A stretch of DNA of 47,985 bases from Hyphomicrobiales bacterium (GTDB lineage: Bacteria; Pseudomonadota; Alphaproteobacteria; Rhizobiales; Xanthobacteraceae), in the NCBI GenBank assembly GCA_019075925.1, contig JAGXAC010000003.1, positions 1-47,985 of the forward strand. Reading direction: 5' to 3'. Below, piece after piece: positions 37,967-45,159 of this stretch. The notes under the pieces were generated by a model. That model did no database searches, had not been told where the DNA came from, and worked only from the letters and a program-made list of their open reading frames with translations. A program made the position numbers and the translations under genes. The number at the start of each line of letters is the position of its first letter. The stretch's first letter is position 1.

Positions 37967-39100
37967 ATGAAAGTCGCCGTTACCGCCGAGATCGATGCGA
38001 ATGAGCCGCGGGTTGCCGCCACCCCCGAGACCGTCAAGAAGCTGATTGGCCTCGGCGCCGACGTGGCGGTTGAGCCCGGCGCCGGAATTAAATCCGGAAT
38101 TCTCGACAGCGATTATGTAGCGGCCGGCGCCAGCGTGACCCAAGACGCGGTGGCCGGCGCCGACATCGTGCTCAAGGTGCGACGGCCGCTGGCGTCGGAA
38201 CTCTCGCGTCTGAAGAAAGGCGCCATCGTCGTCGCCATCATGGACCCGTACGGCCACGAAGACGCCTTGCGCGCTCTGGCCGATGCCGGGGTCACTGCGT
38301 TTGCGATGGAACTCTTGCCGCGCATCACCCGCGCGCAGGTCATGGACGTTCTTTCCAGCCAAGCCAACCTGTCCGGCTATCGCGCAGTGATCGATGCCGC
38401 TGCGGAATATGGCCGCGCGCTGCCGATGATGATGACTGCGGCCGGCACGGTGCCCGCGACCAAAGTCTTCGTGATGGGAGCGGGCGTTGCCGGCCTGCAA
38501 GCGATCGCCACCGCGCGCCGGCTTGGCGCCGTCGTCACCGCAACGGACGTTCGCCCGGCGGCGAAAGAGCAGGTTGAAAGCCTGGGCGCCAAATTCGTCG
38601 CCGTCGTGGACGATGAATTCAAGGCGGCGGAAACCGCCGGCGGCTATGCCAAGGAGATGTCGAAAGATTATCAGGCCAAACAGGCCGCGCTGGTCGCCGA
38701 GCACATCAAAAAGCAGGATATCGTCATTACCACCGCACTCATTCCGGGCCGGCCGGCGCCGCGGCTGATCTCAAGGGAAATGGTGGTGTCGATGCGGCCG
38801 GGCTCGGTGATCGTCGATCTCGCCGTCGAGCGCGGCGGCAACGTCGAAGGCGTCAAGGCCGATGCAGTCACCGACATTGGCGGCGTCAAGATCATCGGTT
38901 ACGCCAATGTGCCCGGCCGGCTCGCCGCCTCCGCCTCGAGCCTGTACGCCAAGAACCTCTTTGCCTTCCTCGAGAGCCTGATCGACAAAAAGACCAAGAC
39001 GCTGGCCGTCAACTGGGACGACGATATCGTCAAAGCGACAGCGCTCACCCGCGATGGCGCAATTGTACATCCGAACTTCAAGGCGAAGACAGCCGCGTGA
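37967..39100 (+). CDS. pntAA: NAD(P) transhydrogenase subunit alpha, part 1 (PntAA)
   Basis: This NAD(H)-binding peripheral domain (dI) belongs to the proton-translocating transhydrogenase, which makes NADPH from NADH using the proton gradient. The ATG at 37967 with GGAGGA 5 nt upstream is preferred over that at 37946. The 377-aa product shows [20 protein letters not shown], the RQD-loop region reading [12 protein letters not shown], the NAD fold [31 protein letters not shown], and [14 protein letters not shown]. The subunit is split from the membrane part, as in Rhodospirillum-type enzymes. Confidence 0.95.
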   Translation: MKVAVTAEIDANEPRVAATPETVKKLIGLGADVAVEPGAGIKSGILDSDYVAAGASVTQDAVAGADIVLKVRRPLASELSRLKKGAIVVAIMDPYGHEDALRALADAGVTAFAMELLPRITRAQVMDVLSSQANLSGYRAVIDAAAEYGRALPMMMTAAGTVPATKVFVMGAGVAGLQAIATARRLGAVVTATDVRPAAKEQVESLGAKFVAVVDDEFKAAETAGGYAKEMSKDYQAKQAALVAEHIKKQDIVITTALIPGRPAPRLISREMVVSMRPGSVIVDLAVERGGNVEGVKADAVTDIGGVKIIGYANVPGRLAASASSLYAKNLFAFLESLIDKKTKTLAVNWDDDIVKATALTRDGAIVHPNFKAKTAA

Positions 39101-39104
39101 ACCA

Positions 39105-39200
39105 ACTCTCCTTCCCCTTTTGTCGGGGAGGCTCACGGGCGGGAGTTTATTTCAGCAAACGAAAATCCCACCCCAGTCCCTTCCCCCGCCAAGGGGGAAA
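39105..39200. repeat. Dispersed double-hairpin repeat between pntAA and pntAB
   Basis: The segment starts with TTCCCCTTTTGTCGGGGAGG and ends with TCCCCC (39182-39187) and GGGGGA (39193-39198) around a 5-nt loop. It is the same family as 26256-26365. It fills nearly all of the 116 bp between two genes of one operon. Confidence 0.65.
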
Positions 39201-39216
39201 AGAAACGGAGGGTAAA

Positions 39217-39597
39217 GTGATAACCCTGTCCATTCTCGGTCAACTCGATCTCGCGGCGGTCGCCCATTCCAGCGCGGCGGCTGGGAGTGGCCTCGTTGAT
39301 CCGTTTGTGTTCCGGCTTTCGATATTCGTGCTGGCGGTCTTTGTCGGCTATTACGTGGTCTGGTCGGTGACGCCGGCGCTGCACACGCCGCTGATGTCGG
39401 TCACCAACGCAATCTCCTCGGTCATCGTGGTCGGCGCCCTGCTCGCGGTCGGCGTCACGCTCGTTGCCAACGATGCCGGTCCAATCTGGGCGCGCGCATT
39501 CGGTTTCGTGGCGCTCGCCTTTGCCTCGGTCAATATCTTCGGCGGCTTTCTGGTGACCAAGCGCATGCTGGGGATGTTCCAGCGGAAGCAGAAATAA
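39217..39597 (+). CDS. pntAB: NAD(P) transhydrogenase subunit alpha, part 2 (PntAB)
   Basis: This small membrane subunit of transhydrogenase carries part of the proton channel. The GTG at 39217 is chosen because GGAGGG lies 5 nt upstream. The longer frame to 39097 would translate the palindromic repeat. The 126-aa product has a short N-terminus, then [50 protein letters not shown] and two further hydrophobic helices, with a basic C-terminus [13 protein letters not shown]. pntB follows after 1 bp. Confidence 0.93.
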   Translation: MITLSILGQLDLAAVAHSSAAAGSGLVDPFVFRLSIFVLAVFVGYYVVWSVTPALHTPLMSVTNAISSVIVVGALLAVGVTLVANDAGPIWARAFGFVALAFASVNIFGGFLVTKRMLGMFQRKQK

Positions 39598-39598
39598 C

Positions 39599-40996
39599 AT
39601 GAGCGCCAATCTCGCCGCTCTCGCTTACCTGCTGTCAGGCGTCCTGTTTATCCTGGCTCTGCGCGGCCTTTCGCATCCGGACACCAGCCGCCAGGGCAAT
39701 CTGTTCGGCATGATCGGCATGGCGATTGCCGTCGCCACCACGCTCGCCGCCCACCCGCCTTCCGACCTCACCGCCTGGGTATTGGTGCTGCTCGCCGTCG
39801 CACTCGGCGGCGGGACGGGTGCAGTCATCGCCCGGCGCGTGCCAATGACCTCCATGCCGGAACTGGTTGCCGCTTTCCACTCGCTCGTCGGCATGGCTGC
39901 GGTGCTGGTCGCCGCCGGCGCGCTTTACGCACCGGCGGCTTTCGGGATCGGGAGCGAAGGCGCGATCCACCGCCAAAGCCTGATCGAAATGTCGCTCGGC
40001 GTCGCCATCGGCGCCATCACGTTCACTGGCTCGGTCATCGCGTTCCTGAAGCTTTCCGGCCGCATGAGCGGCAAACCGATCATTTTGCCGGCGCGGCATG
40101 CCCTCAATATCGCGCTCGGCATCGCGCTCGTTGCGCTCGTCGTCTGGTTCTTCGAGGCGCAGCAGCATCTGACCTTCTGGTTGATCGCTGCCATTTCCTT
40201 CCTGCTTGGCGCGCTGATCATCGTCCCAATCGGCGGCGCCGACATGCCGGTCGTTATTTCGATGCTCAATTCTTATTCCGGCTGGGCTGCGGCAGGTATC
40301 GGCTTCACGCTCGGCAACTCGGCACTGATCATCACCGGCGCACTGGTCGGCTCGTCCGGCGCGATCCTGTCCTACATCATGTGCAAGGGCATGAATCGCT
40401 CGTTCATTTCGGTGATCCTCGGTGGATTCGGGGGCGAGGTCGCCGGCCCGGGCGGCGGCGCTGCCGAGCAGCGGCCGGTCAAACTCGGTTCGGCCGAGGA
40501 CGCGGCCTATCTGTTGAAAAACTCCTCCAAAGTCATCATCGTGCCCGGCTACGGAATGGCCGTAGCGCAGGCCCAGCACGCGCTTCGCGAAATGGGCGAT
40601 AAACTCAAAGCGGCGGGCGTCGAGGTCAAATACGCCATTCATCCGGTTGCCGGCCGGATGCCCGGCCATATGAACGTGCTGCTGGCCGAAGCCAATGTCC
40701 CCTATGACGAAGTCTTCGAGCTCGAGGACATCAATTCGGAATTCGCGCAAGCCGATGTCGCGTACGTGATCGGCGCCAACGACGTCACCAACCCCGCCGC
40801 CGAGGAAGATCCGAAATCGCCGATCTTCGGCATGCCGGTGCTGCAGGTATGGAAAGCGGGCACGGTCATGTTCAACAAGCGATCGCTTGCCTCGGGCTAT
40901 GCCGGGATCGACAATCCGCTGTTTTATCGCGATAACACCATGATGCTTCTCGGCGACGCCAAGAAGATGACCGAAGCGATCGGCAAAGCCATCTGA
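39599..40996 (+). CDS. pntB: NAD(P) transhydrogenase subunit beta (PntB)
   Basis: PntB contains the remaining membrane helices and the NADP(H)-binding domain III. The 465-aa protein has about nine helices in its first 280 residues (with IGGADMPVVISMLNSYSGWAAAGIGF). The dIII domain follows with the NADP-binding GYGMAVAQAQHALREM, AIHPVAGRMPGHMNVLLAEA, the YVIGANDVTNPAA motif and IFGMPVLQVWKA. It starts 1 bp after the pntAB stop codon. Confidence 0.97.
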   Translation: MSANLAALAYLLSGVLFILALRGLSHPDTSRQGNLFGMIGMAIAVATTLAAHPPSDLTAWVLVLLAVALGGGTGAVIARRVPMTSMPELVAAFHSLVGMAAVLVAAGALYAPAAFGIGSEGAIHRQSLIEMSLGVAIGAITFTGSVIAFLKLSGRMSGKPIILPARHALNIALGIALVALVVWFFEAQQHLTFWLIAAISFLLGALIIVPIGGADMPVVISMLNSYSGWAAAGIGFTLGNSALIITGALVGSSGAILSYIMCKGMNRSFISVILGGFGGEVAGPGGGAAEQRPVKLGSAEDAAYLLKNSSKVIIVPGYGMAVAQAQHALREMGDKLKAAGVEVKYAIHPVAGRMPGHMNVLLAEANVPYDEVFELEDINSEFAQADVAYVIGANDVTNPAAEEDPKSPIFGMPVLQVWKAGTVMFNKRSLASGYAGIDNPLFYRDNTMMLLGDAKKMTEAIGKAI

Positions 40997-41008
40997 AAGT
41001 AAACGGCG

Positions 41009-41476
41009 ATGGGTTCGGAAGACCGCTCGCCCAAGCCATCCGCCTCACGCCGTCCTGTGCGCCGGCCGGCTGCGACTTCGACGTCCTGGAAACCCAACCG
41101 CTTTGCGTTCCGCCTGATCGGAATTCCCGTGCTTGCCGTCGCCGGCGTGCTGCTTTATCGCGGGCTGCGCGATTATTTGGTGCTGCCGGAATGCGACTCC
41201 ACGCGCGCCACCAATACGCTTGCCGATATTTTCAAGCAGCTCAAGATACAGCCGCTGCACTATGAGCCAATCAAAACCATCTCGACGAGCAAGGCCGAGG
41301 TGGTCTGCAACGCGTTGCTGCCGCTGGCGGAGGGCGGCAGCGTCAACGTCGACTATCGATTCTTCTGGCAAGGCCGCACGGCGGAGATGCGCTATTCGAT
41401 CTCGCACCAGCCGGCGCAGGGATCGCCAAGTCTTAGCCCTTCGCCGGCACCTGATATGCCGCCAGGAAAGTCCTGA
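41009..41476 (+). CDS. Small bitopic membrane protein of unknown function (155 aa)
   Basis: I do not recognise the family. A basic Ser/Pro-rich N-terminus (about 1-32) is followed by one membrane helix (FRLIGIPVLAVAGVLLYRG, about 34-52). The remaining domain of about 95 residues has two conserved-looking Cys (LPECDSTRATNTL and EVVCNALLPL) and an aromatic segment DYRFFWQGRTAEMRYSIS, probably periplasmic. It begins 12 bp after pntB, so it may be co-transcribed. Its 3' end overlaps the converging TetR gene by 44 bp. Confidence 0.65.
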   Translation: MGSEDRSPKPSASRRPVRRPAATSTSWKPNRFAFRLIGIPVLAVAGVLLYRGLRDYLVLPECDSTRATNTLADIFKQLKIQPLHYEPIKTISTSKAEVVCNALLPLAEGGSVNVDYRFFWQGRTAEMRYSISHQPAQGSPSLSPSPAPDMPPGKS

Positions 41477-42086
41477 CCGCGATCCGCACGACGCGCTCGA
41501 TCTGCTCCGGGCTCGGCGCCGGTGCGAAGTTGAAAACCATCGGCTTGAACAGCTTGGCCTGAAACGATTCCATCAATTGCACGGCGGCAATTTCGACGTC
41601 GTCGATGACCAGGACGCCGGCATCGATTTGCGCGTTGAGGTAATCCGCGAGCTGCGTCATGCCGCGCTCGGGACCGCTCTCGTAGAACTTGCGGCCGATC
41701 TCGGGCATGCGATCGGCGATGGCGATGACGGTACGGATGGCCGAGGCCTTCTCCGGCCGGCACAAAAACTTGACGTACGCCGCGCCGAGCCGCGCGAGCA
41801 CGCCGCCGACGTCGTGATTGCCGGGATCGAAATCGAAGATGCCTTCCGCCTGGACATCGCATTCCTGCTCGACGATTGCCTCGAACAACTCCTCTTTGTG
41901 CTTGAAATACACGTAAAGGGTGCCCTTGGAGACCCCGGCGGCGCGGGCGATGTCGTTCATGCTCGCAGCGTCGAAGCCGTGCGCCAGGAATACCGCACGC
42001 GCTCCTTCGACGATCTGCCGCCGTTTTGCGCTGTCGTCATCCGCCGGACCGATTTGCGGCCGGCTTAACGCCGCTTGATCGCTCAT
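41433..42086 (-). CDS. TetR/AcrR family repressor of the divergent efflux genes
   Basis: This is a dimeric transcriptional repressor of 217 aa. The N-terminal helix-turn-helix is clear (RRQIVEGARAVFLAHGFDAASMNDIARAAGVSKGTLYVYFKHKEELF, about 22-68). The C-terminal ligand domain ends with a TetR_C-like segment (QFMxxF-like region and EQIERVVRIAVRTFLAAY). It is transcribed away from the EmrA/EmrB-type genes. Two matching palindromes lie in the shared promoter region, so it most likely represses both the pump and itself until an inducer binds. Confidence 0.92.
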   Translation of the reverse strand: MSDQAALSRPQIGPADDDSAKRRQIVEGARAVFLAHGFDAASMNDIARAAGVSKGTLYVYFKHKEELFEAIVEQECDVQAEGIFDFDPGNHDVGGVLARLGAAYVKFLCRPEKASAIRTVIAIADRMPEIGRKFYESGPERGMTQLADYLNAQIDAGVLVIDDVEIAAVQLMESFQAKLFKPMVFNFAPAPSPEQIERVVRIAVRTFLAAYQVPAKG

Positions 42087-42160
42087 TTTCTGGCCTGTTC
42101 AGCGTTTAGCAGCGCCCAAAGCGCCGTAAACGCTCGAAATCCCTGCATAAACTCGATCTC

Positions 42161-42189
42161 AATATATGTTGACCGAACCGTTCGGTCAA
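42161..42189 (-). promoter_or_regulatory. Promoter of the tetR-type gene
   Basis: On the minus strand a -35 TTGACC (42189-42184) and a -10 TATATT (42166-42161) are separated by exactly 17 bp. Transcription would begin near 42154, about 68 nt before the repressor ATG. The whole -35 and spacer are covered by operator 1, which implies autoregulation. Confidence 0.6.
42169..42189. promoter_or_regulatory. TetR operator 1
   Basis: A perfect palindrome with 10-bp arms around a central C (42179): left half TTGACCGAAC, right half GTTCGGTCAA. It overlaps the repressor promoter and abuts the -35 of the efflux promoter. Confidence 0.8.
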
Positions 42190-42191
42190 TA

Positions 42192-42220
42192 TTGACTTTC
42201 TGCCTCTCCCCATCTATTCA
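42192..42220 (+). promoter_or_regulatory. Promoter of the EmrA/EmrB-type genes
   Basis: A -35 TTGACT (42192-42197) and a -10-like TATTCA (42215-42220) with a 17-bp spacer lie exactly between the two operators. The predicted start near 42227 falls inside operator 2. Confidence 0.5.
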
Positions 42221-42222
42221 AA

Positions 42223-42241
42223 TGACCGAACGGTTCGGTCA
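42223..42241. promoter_or_regulatory. TetR operator 2
   Basis: A perfect palindrome with 9-bp arms around a central G (42232): TGACCGAAC and GTTCGGTCA. It has the same half-sites as operator 1, and the centres are 53 bp apart, about five helical turns. It lies 29 bp upstream of the EmrA-type ATG and should block transcript initiation. Confidence 0.8.
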
Positions 42242-42270
42242 CCCGCACGGAAGGGGCAGGAGTTCAAGCC

Positions 42271-43506
42271 ATGTATCGCAATCCCGAAAAGGACGCGTCG
42301 ACATACCCGGTCGACAAGCGTGACGGCGATATACCAAGTCACGACGCCCCGCCTCTGTCGGAAATCCAGCCGATGGCCCGGGCCCCGGAAATCGGGGCAA
42401 CGGCATCGCCGAATCGGCCACCGCGATCGAACCGCCGCCGGCTCGCCTTCGGCGCGCTGGCCGCGGTCGTGCTGAGCACGGCGACATGGTTCGGGCTCAA
42501 CTGGCTGATCGTCGGCCGCTTCATGGTCTCGACCGACGATGCCTATGTGCAGGCCCACAATACGACGCTCGCCGCCAAGGTGTCCGGCTATCTTTCCAAT
42601 ATTGCCGTTACCGACAATACGCGCGTGCGTGCCGGCGATGTGATCGCCACCATCGATGATGGCGATTACCGGCTGGCTGTCGATTCTGCCCGCGCCAAGG
42701 CCGCTACCCAGGAAGCCACCATCGCGCGCATCGGCCATCAGATCATCGCGCAGCAAGCCGCGGTCGAGCAGGCCAAAACCCAACTCATTTCCGCGCAAGC
42801 GGCGGCCACCCGCGCCGAACTCGAACTCGAACGGCAGAAACTCCTGGTTGCTCGCGACGCATCGAGTCGGCAGTTGCTCGAGCAGGCGCAAGCGAACCGC
42901 GATCAGGCCGTCGCCGGCGTTCATGGCGCGCAGGCCGCCATCGAATCGGCGGCGGCCAACGTCGACGTCCTCAAAGGTCAGCAGCAGGAGGCCGCCGCGA
43001 CACTCGATGAGCTCAAGGCCTCGCTCGCCAAGGCCGAGCGCGATCTGTCCTTTACGGTCATCCGCGCGCCGATCGACGGCGTGATCGGCAACCTTGCCAT
43101 GCAGACCGGCGACTTTGTGCAAACCGGCCAGCGATTGGCCAGCGTGGTGCCGCTCGACGACGTCTATGTCACCGCCAACTTCAAGGAAACCCAGCTCGCA
43201 CGGCTGCAACCCGGCCAACTGGCCGTGATCGCCGTCGATGCCTTGCCGGAACATTCGATCCAGGGGGTGATTGAGAGCTTCTCGCCGGCTTCAGGCGCTG
43301 TATTCTCGCTCCTGCCGCCGGACAACGCGACCGGCAACTTCACCAAGATCGTGCAGCGGCTGCCGGTACGTATTCGCGTACCCGCCGCGATCGCTCGCGA
43401 AGGCCTGTTGCGTCCCGGCCTTTCGGTGGTGGTCAGCGTCAATACCAAGCCGGGCGCAGCCGTCGCGGAGACTGATGCGCCGGCGCAGCACACCGCCGTG
43501 CGCTGA
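42271..43506 (+). CDS. HlyD/EmrA-type membrane fusion protein
   Basis: This is the periplasmic adaptor of a drug efflux pump. The 411-aa protein starts at ATG 42271 with AGGAG 7 nt upstream. It has a 55-residue cytoplasmic N-terminus, one membrane helix (about 58-82) and the EmrA signature RFMVSTDDAYVQAHNTTLAAKVSGYLSNI, a lipoyl domain half. A coiled-coil hairpin (about 140-260, rich in Ala, Gln and Glu) follows, then the second lipoyl half FTVIRAPIDGVIGNLAMQTGDFVQTGQ and the beta-barrel (YVTANFKETQLARLQPGQ). It is followed by its transporter after 20 bp. No outer-membrane channel gene is nearby. Confidence 0.92.
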   Translation: MYRNPEKDASTYPVDKRDGDIPSHDAPPLSEIQPMARAPEIGATASPNRPPRSNRRRLAFGALAAVVLSTATWFGLNWLIVGRFMVSTDDAYVQAHNTTLAAKVSGYLSNIAVTDNTRVRAGDVIATIDDGDYRLAVDSARAKAATQEATIARIGHQIIAQQAAVEQAKTQLISAQAAATRAELELERQKLLVARDASSRQLLEQAQANRDQAVAGVHGAQAAIESAAANVDVLKGQQQEAAATLDELKASLAKAERDLSFTVIRAPIDGVIGNLAMQTGDFVQTGQRLASVVPLDDVYVTANFKETQLARLQPGQLAVIAVDALPEHSIQGVIESFSPASGAVFSLLPPDNATGNFTKIVQRLPVRIRVPAAIAREGLLRPGLSVVVSVNTKPGAAVAETDAPAQHTAVR

Positions 43507-43526
43507 AATCGACGCCGAGAACGGCG

Positions 43527-45113
43527 ATGGCAAACGCAACGACGATGACGTTCCCGCTCCCGGCAATCGCCGCACCGGCGGTTGAGCGGGTCGATCCGAT
43601 GCGCATCATCGCCTTCCTTGCCATGTGCTTCGGCATGTTCATGGCTTTTCTCGACATCCAGGTCGTGTCCGCTTCGCTTGCGGAGATTCAGGCCGGGCTT
43701 GCCGCGTCGAGCGACGAGATCACCTGGGTGCAGACGTCCTATTTGATGGCGGAGGTGGTCGCCATTCCCCTGTCCGGCTTTCTGTCGCGCGCGCTTGGCA
43801 CCCGGATCATGTTTGCCGGCGCCGCCGCGGGCTTCACCGTTGCCAGCTTGATGTGCGGGCTGTCCTCAACCATGAGCCAGATGATCGTCTGGCGAGCGCT
43901 GCAGGGCTTTATCGGCGGCGGCATGGTGCCGACGGTGTTTGCGTCCGCCTACATCGTCTTTCCGCGTCGCTTGCAGCCTGTGATCACGCCGATGATCGGG
44001 CTGGTGGCGACGCTAGCCCCAACCATCGGTCCAACTGTCGGCGGTTATCTGACCGACATGATGTCGTGGCACTGGCTGTTTTTCATCAATGTCGTTCCCG
44101 GTATCGTGGTGACGATGGCGGCGATCGCGCTGATCGATTTCGACAAGCCGGATTTGCCGCTGTTCAGGCATTTCGATGTTGTCGGACTGATCTTCATGGC
44201 GCTGTTCCTCGGCGCACTCGAATACGTTCTGGAAGATGGACCGCGTTACGACTGGTTCGAGGATTCCACCATCGCTCTCGCCGCCGCGGTTTCGGCAAGT
44301 TCGGCAGTCATCTTCTTTGCCCGCGTGCTAACCGCCCGCCAGCCGATCGTCGATCTGCACACCTTCAGAGACCGTAATTTCGCGGTCGGCAGCATGTTTT
44401 CATTCGTGCTCGGGATCGGTCTGTACGGACTGACCTATCTTTATCCGGTGTTTCTCGACGAAATCCGCGGCTTCAATGCGCTGATGGTCGGCGAGACCGT
44501 GTTCGTGTCCGGGGCGGCGATGTTCCTCACCGCACCGATCGTCGGGCGGTTGATGAGCAAAATCGATCCGCGACTGATGCTGGCCCTGGGATTTACCATC
44601 GTCGCGTTCAGCAATTGGCAGGCGACCTACATCACCAAGGATTGGGATTTCACGGAGCTTTTCCTTCCACAAGTCCTGCGCGGCTTCGGCATGATGTTTG
44701 CGATCGTGCCGATCACCAGCATCTCGCTCGGCACGCTGGCGCCCGAACGGCTCAAGAACGCTTCGGGGTTGTTCAACCTGACGCGCAATCTCGGCGGCGC
44801 CGTCGGGCTCGCCGGTCTCAACACGGTGCTGAACAAGCGCATCGATCTACACCTTGAACGGCTACACGAATCGATCACCTGGTCGCGCCAACCGGTGGTC
44901 GAGATGCTCAATAACCTCGCCGCCCGCATCCCAGGTTCGGATGCGCACGATATCGCGCTCAAGCAGCTCTTTCTGTTCGTTCGTCAGCAGGGAATCGTGA
45001 TGGCCTTTGCCGACGTTTTTCTCTTGCTCTGCTTGCTGTTCGTCGCATTTGCGCCGTTCGTCTGGCTCATGCGCCGGCCGCCGCCGGCGAATGCCGAAGT
45101 GGCCGCGCATTGA
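43527..45113 (+). CDS. EmrB/QacA-type MFS multidrug transporter (DHA2)
   Basis: This is a proton-driven drug exporter with 14 predicted membrane helices in 528 aa. Conserved DHA2 pieces are FLDIQVVSASLAEIQAGLAASSDEITWVQTSYLMAEVVAIPLSGFLSRALGTR (motifs D1 and A), RALQGFIGGGMVPTVF (motif B) and LAPTIGPTVGGYLTD (motif C, antiporter signature). It works with the EmrA-type adaptor encoded just upstream and is presumably controlled by the TetR repressor. Its stop is 46 bp before the converging hydantoinase gene. Confidence 0.94.
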   Translation: MANATTMTFPLPAIAAPAVERVDPMRIIAFLAMCFGMFMAFLDIQVVSASLAEIQAGLAASSDEITWVQTSYLMAEVVAIPLSGFLSRALGTRIMFAGAAAGFTVASLMCGLSSTMSQMIVWRALQGFIGGGMVPTVFASAYIVFPRRLQPVITPMIGLVATLAPTIGPTVGGYLTDMMSWHWLFFINVVPGIVVTMAAIALIDFDKPDLPLFRHFDVVGLIFMALFLGALEYVLEDGPRYDWFEDSTIALAAAVSASSAVIFFARVLTARQPIVDLHTFRDRNFAVGSMFSFVLGIGLYGLTYLYPVFLDEIRGFNALMVGETVFVSGAAMFLTAPIVGRLMSKIDPRLMLALGFTIVAFSNWQATYITKDWDFTELFLPQVLRGFGMMFAIVPITSISLGTLAPERLKNASGLFNLTRNLGGAVGLAGLNTVLNKRIDLHLERLHESITWSRQPVVEMLNNLAARIPGSDAHDIALKQLFLFVRQQGIVMAFADVFLLLCLLFVAFAPFVWLMRRPPPANAEVAAH

Positions 45114-45159
45114 TCGCCGATGGATGCGGCACGTTTTACGATAGCGGACCGGAAGACGG

